The notes below the pieces were generated by a model that was given only the letters and a program-made list of their open reading frames with translations, was not told the origin of the DNA and made no database searches. Source: Candidatus Thiodiazotropha sp. (ex Monitilora ramsayi) (GTDB lineage: Bacteria > Pseudomonadota > Gammaproteobacteria > Chromatiales > Chromatiaceae). Taken from it: a stretch of 64,000 nucleotides of DNA. The DNA lies in the NCBI GenBank assembly GCA_025655595.1, contig JAHXIO010000001.1:62001-126000 (forward strand), in the 5' to 3' direction. Below are positions 44,062 through 52,752 of the stretch, one piece after another; position 1 is the first letter of the stretch; each line of letters starts with the position of its first letter. A program made the position numbers and the translations under genes.

Positions 44062-44790
44062 TTACTCGGCAGTATCGGTGTGACTTGGATTTTCTACCAG
44101 GACCATAAGAGTTTCGCCACCCAGAAGCCTGACACCCAGGTCCTTACTGACTGTGTGTACAAACCATCTCGCCAAGCCAAATAACCGGCTTCCGATGGAG
44201 CGTTGTGGTGCTGACCGGTATGCCCCAGTGTAGCGGATGTCCAGGCAGTGAAAGCCTGTTTCATGCAGCAGCTCCAGTGCCAAGTTTTTTGTGAAATAGT
44301 GAATATGCCCAACCTTTCTTCTGACATGCAGCAGAGGCGTTTCTCTGACGACACTTAATGCTGAAAGGTCTAATGGAAAGTGGATCAAAAGATAGCGTGA
44401 TTTGCCCTGACACTGCCTGAGAAAGTCATGCGGGTCTGCAAGATGTTCGAGCACGTCGATCAGGAGTAGGAGGTCATAGAAGTTGTCGTCTTCTGTTAGA
44501 AAATCACCGGTGGTGAAATGAATGTCGAGTTGATCCCACTGCGGCCAAAATTGGGCGGCAGATGGTGCGATGTCATAACCGGTTAACCGAGAATCAGGAA
44601 AAGGGCTACGAAGACCGGCAAGTATCCCCCCCGAGCCGCAACCAATCTCACAGATAGAGTCTATTTTCAGATTATTGGAGTTGAGGATCTCTGTGATTTT
44701 GTTGGCTTTCCATTGAGTATCCTCGATATCCCATGTCGGATTTTTATCCGCATATTCTGAGCCGGTATAGAAGTTGTCGTAACCGGTCAT
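44062..44790 (-). CDS. SAM-dependent methyltransferase, class I
   Basis: 242 residues. Rossmann SAM motif ICEIGCGSGGIL near residue 43 and the follow-up LLLIDVLEHLADP near residue 110. Probably methylates a sugar or a lipid-linked glycan, perhaps as chain terminator, given the surroundings. There is no membrane span except a weak hydrophobic segment near residue 200. Overlaps the methyltransferase gene upstream by four bases, so two methyltransferases are made together. Target unknown. Confidence 0.85.
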   Translation of the reverse strand: MTGYDNFYTGSEYADKNPTWDIEDTQWKANKITEILNSNNLKIDSICEIGCGSGGILAGLRSPFPDSRLTGYDIAPSAAQFWPQWDQLDIHFTTGDFLTEDDNFYDLLLLIDVLEHLADPHDFLRQCQGKSRYLLIHFPLDLSALSVVRETPLLHVRRKVGHIHYFTKNLALELLHETGFHCLDIRYTGAYRSAPQRSIGSRLFGLARWFVHTVSKDLGVRLLGGETLMVLVENPSHTDTAE

Positions 44791-45428
44791 ATCTTACTGT
44801 TCGAGACATCTTTCACGCATAAAATGGCATAGGCGTGCTGGGGATGATTTCTGACAAGCGGTTGTGTAAATCGAGAGAAGAGTGTCCATAATTTTGTCGG
44901 TTTAAATCTGGGTAATGCAAACTCACCGAGTAGGGGCTTCCAGCCGTTGACACCGATGACCTGATAACCGAGCTGATGCATCTCTTCAACTTCCCAGCCG
45001 GAGAGATGGCGTTGTAGTTTGTTGCCACTATGTTCATTCTGTGGCTGAAAACCGTTCGGTGTGAAGATGACGACTTTATGACTCGCGATCGACTCCATCT
45101 TGTTCAGTAGAGCCATACCGTCTGGTTTGTCGAAGTGTTCAATCACATCCAATGCTACGACAGCTTCAAAAGTGTTTGACTCAAAGGCGCTGTCTATTTC
45201 CAGCAGATCTGTATTGACATAGTCGTCGTGGAGCCCTTTTGATCGACTCTCATCAATGCTGGGCTGGTATCCGTCTACGCCAACCAGATAATCTGGCCTG
45301 ATCGAGAGATTGCTCAGTGGCGTGTTAACGCCACAGCCGATATCGAGCAGGCTCTTAGGGTGCCCTATGATCTCGTCAAGTTCTGTGAAGAACGGGTTGA
45401 GCCAGCGCTTGAGGTTAGAATTTTTCAT
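44787..45428 (-). CDS. SAM-dependent methyltransferase, class I (second)
   Basis: 213 residues. SAM motif LLDIGCGVNTPLS near residue 24, acidic motif VVALDVIEHFDKPDG near residue 89 and FTPNGFQPQN near residue 122 (a proline/asparagine catalytic-region pattern). Predicted to modify an activated or lipid-linked sugar. Between the sulfotransferase gene (about 27 bases upstream) and the other methyltransferase gene (four-base overlap). Target unknown. Confidence 0.85.
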   Translation of the reverse strand: MKNSNLKRWLNPFFTELDEIIGHPKSLLDIGCGVNTPLSNLSIRPDYLVGVDGYQPSIDESRSKGLHDDYVNTDLLEIDSAFESNTFEAVVALDVIEHFDKPDGMALLNKMESIASHKVVIFTPNGFQPQNEHSGNKLQRHLSGWEVEEMHQLGYQVIGVNGWKPLLGEFALPRFKPTKLWTLFSRFTQPLVRNHPQHAYAILCVKDVSNSKI

Positions 45429-45455
45429 TATTTAAATGATTCTTAAAGGAATTTC

Positions 45456-46376
45456 TCATTTTCCCTGATTGTGTCTGGAAATTCTATCTTTCCAGTGGGT
45501 CAGGTCAAGGTTCGTAAAGAGCTGAAGCTGCTCAAGGTCATCAATTAGTCGTGCGATCACGAATTCAGGTACGGAGCTGATCTCAGATTTGGAAACGGGC
45601 CGCTGGTTCATGATGTCTAGACGATAGGCGATTTTTGATCTCAGGTCCCGTGAAGGGATTAAGAACCGTAAAATCCTTTTGAAAAGGGATGGGTTATAGA
45701 GCTGGTCTCGCAGAAAAGTTGATCGAGGTTGACTTGCCACATTGGATTTGGCTTGAAGATCAATTCCCTCGGCGCATTCAGGTACACCTATGAAATCGCA
45801 AATCTTTCGGTAGGTTGCTACCCCGGCAGCACCTGTATCGGTGAAGTCTTCAAATTTCAGATAAAGATAGTTGGCCTTTGGTAGCTTTGCATGAAAATGT
45901 TTGAGCTGGTCAGCATAGAGACTTCTACCAAGATAGCTGAAGAGTTGACGCTCCCTTGATCCCCCGGTTGAGATTCGTGACGCTTCAGCCGAAAGGGCTT
46001 CGTGGAAATTCATGTTCTCATAACCGTTTCTCACAGCCATCAAATAGTTGGAGTGAGCCCGCTCCAGTGGATTTCTGAAAATGGCGATAATGTTGGGTGT
46101 CGGTGTCAGCTCATGAATTCTCGAAGGTGCATCGATTGAAAACAGATAGTCAGGTGCGATCTCACCTCTTATGATGGATTGTGTTGTTGGCGGAAACTGC
46201 TTGATATACCACTCCACACCCCTCATGTAATTGCTATCGTCAGAGAAAAAGTGTGTTTCCTTGGTATCAGGTAGGTTGACTAAATTACAGTTCGACAGGC
46301 GGTCATGCAGTGTGGTTGTGCCGGCCTTCTGTGTGCCGATAACATAAAAGTCCGGTAGTCGGTCAGGCTTGATCAT
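45456..46376 (-). CDS. PAPS-dependent sulfotransferase (first)
   Basis: Transfers sulfate from PAPS, probably to a sugar of the surface glycan. 306 residues from the ATG at 46376; the longer frame to 46463 would overlap the flippase gene and has a poor N-terminus. The 5'-phosphosulfate loop is GTQKAGTTTLHDRL at residue 14. The 3'-phosphate site is FRNPLERAHSNY near residue 100, also conserved. It is located directly after the wzx-like gene (four bases) in the minus block. A second sulfotransferase is in the plus block at 60367, and APS kinase cysC is at 20523. Confidence 0.92.
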   Translation of the reverse strand: MIKPDRLPDFYVIGTQKAGTTTLHDRLSNCNLVNLPDTKETHFFSDDSNYMRGVEWYIKQFPPTTQSIIRGEIAPDYLFSIDAPSRIHELTPTPNIIAIFRNPLERAHSNYLMAVRNGYENMNFHEALSAEASRISTGGSRERQLFSYLGRSLYADQLKHFHAKLPKANYLYLKFEDFTDTGAAGVATYRKICDFIGVPECAEGIDLQAKSNVASQPRSTFLRDQLYNPSLFKRILRFLIPSRDLRSKIAYRLDIMNQRPVSKSEISSVPEFVIARLIDDLEQLQLFTNLDLTHWKDRISRHNQGK

Positions 46377-46380
46377 GGTG

Positions 46381-47724
46381 TTAATGTGATGACAGGAAAT
46401 GTATTTTAAAGGACAAAGGATAAATGCCCAGATGCTTTCTAACACTAAAGACTGAGAGAGCATTCAGCAGAAAGATACCGAAAACCGCAGAAATGGATGC
46501 GCCAATGACAGCATAACTGGGTATGAGTAACAGGGAGCTCGATAACGTAGCGATTGATGCAATCAGCACGTTGTTTCTAAAAACTTTCTCTCTACCGGTC
46601 ATCTGTAGAAGTATGCCTACCGGGCCTGATAATACATTGATCAATTGCCCGACAGTAAGGAGGATCAAAGCACTTGCTGCATCAAGAAACTCTTCCCCGA
46701 ATATTGACAAAACTGCGTCAGGAAAGAGGATGAAAACAAGCGCCATAGGAAGAGTAATTCCCAGCATTACCAGTATGGAGTTTCGGGTTAGGCTCTGCAT
46801 GGTCTGGAGGTCGCCCTTCTTGTAAAGAGACGCGTAATTAGGTGCCAGGATGCTGTTGAAAGCGATAATGATGAAATTTAATAAAAGTGCCAGGCGAAGT
46901 GCGGCCGCATATAGGCCAACGTCTGATTCATGATGAAATATGCCTAGTATAAAAGTCTCTGTAAATGACATGGCAACACTGATAATTGAGATCCATGCAA
47001 GTGCAGGAGAGATGCTTAATAGTTCCTGTCTGTTATTACTATCTAGCCTCTTTGATTGGGAGGCTTCTGGCGTCGGTGTGAATTTGGCCCAAATAGATAT
47101 TCCAACAAACATAGTGATTAATGAGGCAATGAGATAAGCGTAAGCACCAGTGATAATATCATCGACCCAGATCCTCAAGAATATCAATGCAAGAATCGAA
47201 AAGAGAGGGATTAGTGCTCCGTGCAGCATGGAGTAGCTACCGATCCTCTTCATACCTCTGAGCGCCTCGGCAAAGAGTACGGACAGGCTGAATGGGATCA
47301 TGGCGAAGGCCAAAATGATGATGACATGGCTCATGCTTCTGCTATCGAAGAAGAGCAGTGCCAGCCACTCGGAAAGCAAGATCAACACAACCATACCGAT
47401 TGTGGATGATGTCAAAACAACATTCCTTGCAAATTTTACGATCAGCCGTACATTTTCCTGGTGGTCGCCGACCAGGTTGGAGGCCACTAATTTCAACGTG
47501 GCCTGATCAAACCCCCAGCGGGCGATAGTTGAGGAGATCACCAAGATTGAAAGTGCTATGACGAAGATCCCGACACCAGTAGAACCATAATAATGTGCCA
47601 AGAGAACCGTAAAACCGAATTGTAGTGCAGCGCCAGCAACTCTCACCAGAAACGCCAATGTTGCAGGGGAGAAGATATCCTCCTGATGCAAGCCTTTAAT
47701 TGCTGAGATCAGACTGGATTTCAA
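46381..47724 (-). CDS. wzx: Oligosaccharide flippase (Wzx-like, MATE/MOP superfamily)
   Basis: About 447 residues with twelve to fourteen hydrophobic helices throughout; predicted to flip lipid-linked repeat units across the inner membrane. The start most likely is TTG 47724: its TTG overlaps the TGA of the GT2 gene (TTGA) and GGAAGG lies just before; an ATG at 47781 would extend into the GT2 gene by 61 bases. No polymerase (Wzy) gene is identifiable in the window, so the matching polymer route may be elsewhere or absent. The companion ABC exporter is in the opposite block. Confidence 0.85.
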   Translation of the reverse strand: MKSSLISAIKGLHQEDIFSPATLAFLVRVAGAALQFGFTVLLAHYYGSTGVGIFVIALSILVISSTIARWGFDQATLKLVASNLVGDHQENVRLIVKFARNVVLTSSTIGMVVLILLSEWLALLFFDSRSMSHVIIILAFAMIPFSLSVLFAEALRGMKRIGSYSMLHGALIPLFSILALIFLRIWVDDIITGAYAYLIASLITMFVGISIWAKFTPTPEASQSKRLDSNNRQELLSISPALAWISIISVAMSFTETFILGIFHHESDVGLYAAALRLALLLNFIIIAFNSILAPNYASLYKKGDLQTMQSLTRNSILVMLGITLPMALVFILFPDAVLSIFGEEFLDAASALILLTVGQLINVLSGPVGILLQMTGREKVFRNNVLIASIATLSSSLLLIPSYAVIGASISAVFGIFLLNALSVFSVRKHLGIYPLSFKIHFLSSH

Positions 47725-48644
47725 AGACCCTTCCCAGCCTTGTTCAGACGATAGCGGATACCGCTCAGTACCATCTTCCATGCTTGTCTGCTTATCAGAA
47801 TTCCAGGGTCTTTCTGAATAGCCTTCAGCAGGTGTTTTAGTGCTGATCCAAAGCGGCCTGAACGAATGTGCGATCGAGTACTCACAGTATGTGCGGTTGC
47901 CAGAGCCCTTGATTTTAATTGTGTGATTCGAGAGGGGAGATCTGGGAGTGAGTAGAAGTTTTCAATGACCCTCACACATTCATCAGCCTTTTCTGGAGAG
48001 GCTTCGGCATGTGTCTGAGACTCACTGTGAACCCGGAACTTTGCCAGGGTTTTGTCAATGTGAACGAAGTCACCCAAAATGCCGGCTTTCAGCCAGAAAT
48101 CGAAATCCGGTGTCTGTCTGAGGCTTGGATCCCAACCGCCGGTCTGCTCAAAAACCTCACGTCTGAAAAACGCGCCGGGTCCGGGTTGGACCTCGATTTC
48201 CGCAATTAGCCTCTGATAGCTGAAGCCGGGTGCTCTGACTCGCCGGATCGATTCGCCATCCTGATCGATCAAGTCGTAGTTCCCATAGACTACCGGTGTC
48301 TCTGGATGCGCCTGCAAGGTGAGAACCGCCTGAGTGACGGCTGTAGGATTCAGGATGTCATCGACACTGAGGTAGGCAAGGATCTCTCCCTTCGCGCTTT
48401 GCCAGCCTTTGTTCAGTGTTGCGGATTGACCCATATTTTGATGTGACTCCCAAAAGAATTGATCGCCGAAATGTTCCAGGATGCGGTGGGTCTCATCGGT
48501 GGACCCATCATCCAGTACGATCAGCTCTATTTTCGGATAGTCCTGGTGGAGAATGCTTTCGATCGATGCGCGTAGGTATCTGGCTCCATTGAAGGCAGGA
48601 ATGATGATCGAAACGAGAGGATGTTGCTCGGAAATATTGGTCAC
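47721..48644 (-). CDS. Glycosyltransferase family 2 protein
   Basis: 307-residue GT-A transferase. N-terminal motif VSIIIPAFNGARYLRASIES at residue 11, then LIVLDDGSTDE near residue 38, and a metal-binding region LAYLSVDDI near residue 90, followed by WDPSLRQTPDFDFWLKAG near residue 173. All GT2 hallmarks are present. It is the first gene of the minus-strand polysaccharide block. Substrate unknown; rhamnosyltransferases and galactosyltransferases have this form. Confidence 0.9.
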   Translation of the reverse strand: MTNISEQHPLVSIIIPAFNGARYLRASIESILHQDYPKIELIVLDDGSTDETHRILEHFGDQFFWESHQNMGQSATLNKGWQSAKGEILAYLSVDDILNPTAVTQAVLTLQAHPETPVVYGNYDLIDQDGESIRRVRAPGFSYQRLIAEIEVQPGPGAFFRREVFEQTGGWDPSLRQTPDFDFWLKAGILGDFVHIDKTLAKFRVHSESQTHAEASPEKADECVRVIENFYSLPDLPSRITQLKSRALATAHTVSTRSHIRSGRFGSALKHLLKAIQKDPGILISRQAWKMVLSGIRYRLNKAGKGL

Positions 48645-48678
48645 CTACTGTTGATGCGCGCCTTAACTTGTTGTTTAT

Positions 48679-48798
48679 TTAGTAGAAATATTGTTTGCTC
48701 AGACTGGCCAGTTTCCGCTGGTTCAAATCGATGGAGTCTAACAGATTTCTGACCTTGTCGTCTGGATACGTCTCTATATGGATGAGGTCAGATCGGTT
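48679..48798 (-). pseudogene. Possible C-terminal remnant of a lost gene
   Basis: On the minus strand a 39-codon frame, opening after a stop (48799-48801) and ending in TAA (48681-48679), reads like a real protein end: IETYPDDKVRNLLDSIDLNQ then RKLASLSKQYFY. It has no start codon and no 5' partner in frame, and lies 35 bases upstream of the GT2 gene. I infer a truncated gene, probably a glycan enzyme, but I cannot name the family. Confidence 0.35.
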
Positions 48799-48811
48799 TC
48801 ACGGCTTTATA
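48793..48811 (+). promoter_or_regulatory. Shared upstream element, copy 1 (TCGGTTTCACG...TTTATA)
   Basis: TCGGTTTCACG followed by GC and TTTATA. A second copy with the same 11-base core and TTTATA is at 51939-51958, upstream of rfbC. Each copy is preceded by GATG a few bases before. Confidence 0.3.
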
Positions 48812-48813
48812 CT

Positions 48814-48824
48814 CCCCCCCCCCC
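48814..48824 (+). repeat. Homopolymeric tract of 11 C
   Basis: Eleven consecutive C's in the intergenic space between the two polysaccharide operons, about 170 bases from the GT2 start and about 185 bases from the rfbB start. Such tracts are prone to slipped-strand length change and could alter promoter spacing. Confidence 0.85.
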
Positions 48825-49007
48825 TCTCCATTGCAATAAATTTAAGGATCGTATTTAGTTCCTGCGCAATGTCTAATTTATATACGAATGTCAAGAAATT
48901 GGATGAATTACACCAGGATTCATGGCCTAGGATAGGCCAAACGTTGTAGAATCGACTCTGTTCATTGCTGTTTCCTGATCCGCGGAAAATTAATGGGGTA
49001 AAAAGAA

Positions 49008-50090
49008 TTGAAGCCACTGAACATCATGATTACCGGAGGGGCTGGATTCATTGGGTCTGCAGTCATTAGGTATCTTATTTCTCAGACAAATCATAGGGTT
49101 GCGAATATCGACAAGTTAACCTATGCCGGTAATCTGGAGTCATTGGATATGGTTTCAGGGGATGAACGGTATTCGTTTTATCAGGTGGACATCGTAGATA
49201 ATAACGCCATTGAGCATATATTTTATGAATTTCACCCTGATCTGGTGATGCATCTGGCAGCTGAATCGCATGTGGATCGTTCGATTACCGGCCCTACAGA
49301 TTTTATTCAGACAAATATCGTAGGCACCTACCGTCTGCTTGAAGTGGCAAGAAACTTCTGGAAACGGTTGAGTCCAGATCGACAGAGTAATTTCAGGTTT
49401 CACCATATTTCGACGGATGAGGTGTATGGCAGTTTGGGTGAGGATGGTTTCTTTACGGAAACTACGAATTACGATCCAAGCTCACCCTATTCATCCTCAA
49501 AGGCTTCATCGGACCATTTAGTAAGAGCTTGGCATCGCACATATGGCTTGCCAGTGGTAATAACCAACTGTTCGAATAATTACGGTCCCTACCAGTTTCC
49601 GGAAAAGCTGATTCCGTTAATGATAATGAATGCTCTGGAGGGTAAGCCCCTCCCAATTTATGGACAGGGAAATCAGGTCCGGGATTGGCTGCATGTGGAA
49701 GATCACGCAAGAGCGCTCTACAAGGTGGTTTCGGAGGGACGCTTGGGAGAGACCTATAACATAGGCGGTTTTAACGAGAAAACCAATCTGGAAGTTGTGA
49801 CCGCTATTTGTCGGCTTCTTGATGAACTACGCCCTGAACACCCGGAAGGAATCATGCAGTATGAAGAACTGATTACTTTTGTTGAGGATAGGCCAGGGCA
49901 TGATCTGCGATATGCCATTGATGCTGGGAAGATAAACACTGAATTGGGATGGGCGCCTGCAGAGACGTTTGATTCAGGCTTGAGGTCAACTGTTAAGTGG
50001 TATTTAGATAATCCAGCATGGTGTGCCCATGTGTTAGATGGGAGTTACAAACGTGAGCGACTAGGCCTGCTAATGGAAGCAGGTGCGTGA
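49008..50090 (+). CDS. rfbB: dTDP-glucose 4,6-dehydratase
   Basis: Second step of dTDP-L-rhamnose synthesis, giving dTDP-4-keto-6-deoxyglucose, also the precursor for FdtA/FdtB. 360 residues. NAD motif [16 protein letters not shown] at residue 8, [12 protein letters not shown] near residue 81, STDEVYG near residue 133 and the catalytic YSSSK near residue 160. The start is a TTG at 49008 with GGGG about ten bases upstream; this gives the usual N-terminal length, while an ATG six codons later is less likely. It overlaps rfbD by four bases and heads the plus block. Confidence 0.97.
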   Translation: MKPLNIMITGGAGFIGSAVIRYLISQTNHRVANIDKLTYAGNLESLDMVSGDERYSFYQVDIVDNNAIEHIFYEFHPDLVMHLAAESHVDRSITGPTDFIQTNIVGTYRLLEVARNFWKRLSPDRQSNFRFHHISTDEVYGSLGEDGFFTETTNYDPSSPYSSSKASSDHLVRAWHRTYGLPVVITNCSNNYGPYQFPEKLIPLMIMNALEGKPLPIYGQGNQVRDWLHVEDHARALYKVVSEGRLGETYNIGGFNEKTNLEVVTAICRLLDELRPEHPEGIMQYEELITFVEDRPGHDLRYAIDAGKINTELGWAPAETFDSGLRSTVKWYLDNPAWCAHVLDGSYKRERLGLLMEAGA

Positions 50091-50992
50091 AAATTTTGCT
50101 TTTTGGCCCGAATGGGCAGGTGGGTCGGGAATTGCAACGGAGTCTCTCTCTGGTGGGGGAGGTTAGGTCTTGTGATCGTAGCGTAGTAGACCTTGAAGAT
50201 TCAGATCGGTTGCGAGCTGTTATAAAAGAGCTACAGGCAGATGTGGTTGTGAATGCTGCTGCTTATACCGCAGTGGATCATGCGGAAAATGAACCGCAAA
50301 AAGCGAAGTTAGTTAATACCGATGCGGTTGCCATCATGGCTGAAGAGGTGAAACGTCAAAACTCACTGCTATTTCATTATTCAACTGACTACGTCTTTGA
50401 TGGAGAAAAGACCTCGCCATACGAAGAAGTAGACATTCGAAATCCAATCAACGTTTATGGCCGCACCAAGAGGGATTCTGAGTTGGCTGTCATTGGGAGT
50501 GAGTGCAGATTCATCATGTTTAGAATCAGTTGGATTTATTCCCTCTATGGAAGTAATTTTTTTAAGAAGATGTTGTCGCTGGCAAGTGAGAAGCGAGAGA
50601 TAAAGGTTATTGCCGATCAAATAGGCGCACCAACAAGCGCTGCTCTCGTCGCTGATGTGACGGCGTTTTGCCTCTATAGGTTAAGGTTCGATGATGTATC
50701 GAAAGCACTAGTTGGTGAGACTTATCATGTCGCCCCTTCAGGTCACACAAGCTGGTATGATTACGCAAGGTTTGTGCTAACTGAAGCAACAAAGTTTGGT
50801 ATTGAGTTGCGTGTGAAAGGAGATGAAATTCTCCCAGTAACTACTGATGATTACCCTCTAACTGCAAGGAGGCCGAGAAATAGTAGATTAAACACAAGTA
50901 AGCTTGAATCCCGTCTAAATATAGTATTGCCGGCCTGGGAATATCACCTGAAAAGACATATCCAACAGATACCCCTCAGAGGATACGCATGA
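50087..50992 (+). CDS. rfbD: dTDP-4-dehydrorhamnose reductase
   Basis: Last step of dTDP-L-rhamnose synthesis. 301 residues of the RmlD family: [15 protein letters not shown] at residue 5, [13 protein letters not shown] near residue 57, STDYVFDGE near residue 104 and the catalytic YGRTK near residue 128. The start is GTG within GTGA overlapping the rfbB stop, and the end overlaps rfbA as ATGA. So rfbB, rfbD and rfbA are translationally linked. Order B-D-A-C is one of the standard orders. Confidence 0.97.
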   Translation: MKILLFGPNGQVGRELQRSLSLVGEVRSCDRSVVDLEDSDRLRAVIKELQADVVVNAAAYTAVDHAENEPQKAKLVNTDAVAIMAEEVKRQNSLLFHYSTDYVFDGEKTSPYEEVDIRNPINVYGRTKRDSELAVIGSECRFIMFRISWIYSLYGSNFFKKMLSLASEKREIKVIADQIGAPTSAALVADVTAFCLYRLRFDDVSKALVGETYHVAPSGHTSWYDYARFVLTEATKFGIELRVKGDEILPVTTDDYPLTARRPRNSRLNTSKLESRLNIVLPAWEYHLKRHIQQIPLRGYA

Positions 50993-51870
50993 AACGTAAA
51001 GGTATAATATTGGCCGGTGGATCTGGAACGAGGTTGTATCCTGTAACTCAGGCAATATCGAAGCAGTTACTGCCAGTGTTTGATAAGCCGATGATCTATT
51101 ATCCGTTGACCACATTGATGTTGGCCGGGATAAGAGAGGTTCTTGTTATCTCCACACCTAATGATGTGCCGAGGTTTCGGGATTTATTGGGCGATGGGTC
51201 GCAGTGGGGAATAGATATTTCGTATGCGGTCCAGTCATCCCCAGATGGCATTGCTCAAGCCTTTATTATTGGTAGTACATTCATTGACGGTTCGCCCTGT
51301 GCGCTTGTCCTTGGTGACAATCTCTTTTATGGGCATTCTCTTCAAGAAAAGCTTGTTTCAGTAAGTCAACAGGAAGAAGGTGCTACCGTATTTGCCTACC
51401 ACGTGCGTGATCCGGAACGGTATGGAGTTGTTGAGTTTGATTACAACAATAGAGTCGTTAACTTGATAGAAAAACCAAAAGAGCCGAAGTCGAGCTATGC
51501 AGTAACTGGTTTGTATTTTTATGACAAAAATGTTGTTGAATATGCAAAGAGTGTGAAACCCTCGGATAGAGGCGAATTGGAAATAACAGATTTAAACAAG
51601 ATGTACCTTGAAAAGGGCGCTTTATCTGTCGAGCTTATGGGCAGAGGATATGCCTGGCTGGATACGGGGACACATGAAAGTATATTGGAAGCACATCAAT
51701 TTGTTCAGACAATTGAGCATCGACAGGGTTTGAAGATTGCTTGTCCTGAAGAGATAGCTTACAGGTCCAAGTGGATTGATGCAGATCAAGTCGAATTGAT
51801 AGCGAAACCAATGTCAAAAAATGAGTATGGACGATATTTAATTAGTTTGGTTAATGAAAGAATTTTTTAA
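50989..51870 (+). CDS. rfbA: Glucose-1-phosphate thymidylyltransferase
   Basis: Makes dTDP-glucose from glucose-1-phosphate and dTTP. 293 residues, the usual size. The nucleotide-binding signature is [20 protein letters not shown] at residue 7, followed by [13 protein letters not shown], and the sugar site [19 protein letters not shown] near residue 161. It supplies both the rhamnose branch (rfbC/rfbD) and the FdtA/FdtB branch. A gap of about 200 bases separates it from rfbC. Confidence 0.98.
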   Translation: MKRKGIILAGGSGTRLYPVTQAISKQLLPVFDKPMIYYPLTTLMLAGIREVLVISTPNDVPRFRDLLGDGSQWGIDISYAVQSSPDGIAQAFIIGSTFIDGSPCALVLGDNLFYGHSLQEKLVSVSQQEEGATVFAYHVRDPERYGVVEFDYNNRVVNLIEKPKEPKSSYAVTGLYFYDKNVVEYAKSVKPSDRGELEITDLNKMYLEKGALSVELMGRGYAWLDTGTHESILEAHQFVQTIEHRQGLKIACPEEIAYRSKWIDADQVELIAKPMSKNEYGRYLISLVNERIF

Positions 51871-51938
51871 CTTCTGCAGGTATGTTTAATCAATTACTGG
51901 CAGTGTTTCATTTTTTTAATGACTGAAATTGATGTAAG

Positions 51939-51958
51939 TCGGTTTCACGTTTTTTATA
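51939..51958 (+). promoter_or_regulatory. Shared upstream element, copy 2 (TCGGTTTCACG...TTTATA)
   Basis: Within the AT-rich 51871-52073 gap before rfbC. Shares the 11-base core TCGGTTTCACG and TTTATA with the copy at 48793. The gap itself holds no gene. It may carry a promoter for rfbC and downstream genes. Confidence 0.3.
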
Positions 51959-52073
51959 GAGTTTAAGGCATATGATATTAACGGATTTACACCTGTTTAC
52001 ATATATAAGGATTTATCTGCAAAATAATAAGAAGGTAGTGAAAGATTATAGTATTTGAATCTCCTGTTTTATT

Positions 52074-52643
52074 ATGAAAATCACTAAATCGAAATTGCCC
52101 GAGGTTTTGCTTATTGAGCCGGAAGTCTATTCTGACGAACGAGGAGTTTTTTTAGAAACTTGGAATAAGGAAAAATTTAGCGGGCATGGTTTTCCCGCGG
52201 TGAGTTTTGTACAGGATAATGTGTCGGTGTCTCATAAAGGGGTGCTTCGAGGTTTGCACTACCAATTGAATAAGCCCCAGGGAAAACTCATATCAGTCAC
52301 AAGTGGTGCAATGTTTGATGTAGCGGTTGATATAAGAGTGGGTTCGCCTAATTTTGGCAATTGGGTTGGCCATGAGTTATCGGTTGATAATCGTTGTGAG
52401 CTGTGGATCCCGGAAGGGTTTGCCCATGGGTTCGTGGCAATTACAGATGACGTTTGCGTTAATTATAAGTGCACAAGAACATACGATCCAGAAGATGATA
52501 GGGGTATATTGTGGTGCGATTCGTTATTAGAAATAGACTGGAATTATGAGGTTCTATCTATATCAGAAAAAGACAAGAATCATTTGCCATTAAATGAAGT
52601 AATGGATTGTCATCTTCCGAAATATGTTATTGATGAAAATTGA
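52074..52643 (+). CDS. rfbC: dTDP-4-dehydrorhamnose 3,5-epimerase
   Basis: Epimerises C3 and C5 of dTDP-4-keto-6-deoxyglucose; cupin fold, 189 residues. The family pattern is ERGVFLETWNKEKF near residue 22, SVSHKGVLRGLHYQ near residue 51 (with the catalytic His) and PEGFAHGFVA near residue 115. It completes rfbBDAC. From here on, codon use turns AT-richer than in the housekeeping part. A gap of about 110 bases separates it from wzm. Confidence 0.97.
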   Translation: MKITKSKLPEVLLIEPEVYSDERGVFLETWNKEKFSGHGFPAVSFVQDNVSVSHKGVLRGLHYQLNKPQGKLISVTSGAMFDVAVDIRVGSPNFGNWVGHELSVDNRCELWIPEGFAHGFVAITDDVCVNYKCTRTYDPEDDRGILWCDSLLEIDWNYEVLSISEKDKNHLPLNEVMDCHLPKYVIDEN

Positions 52644-52752
52644 TACGAGGTCATGCATTGCGTCGCGATAATGTGATTAATGATTGCAGGGTGTGCGGTC
52701 TACGGTACAGTTTATTTCAGGTTGGTTTTCGGCCGGAGTGTGAGATTTTGTT

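Larger units (their letters stand above)
48645..49007. other. Divergent intergenic region between polysaccharide blocks
   Basis: 363 bases. It must hold the promoters of both blocks. It contains an 11-C tract (48814-48824), a gene-like remnant on the minus strand (48679-48798) and one copy of the TCGGTTTCACG element (48793-48811). I did not find a JUMPStart/ops element, nor a -35/-10 pair convincing enough to list. Confidence 0.5.

Noticed and set aside
48866-48894. TTGACA as a -35 box for the GT2 operon
   Set aside because: No acceptable -10 sequence at 16-18 bases; the TATAAA nearby is only six bases away.
48695-49017. Short open frames on both strands across the 11-C tract
   Set aside because: No ribosome sites or protein-like composition; they run over the homopolymer and probable promoter space.
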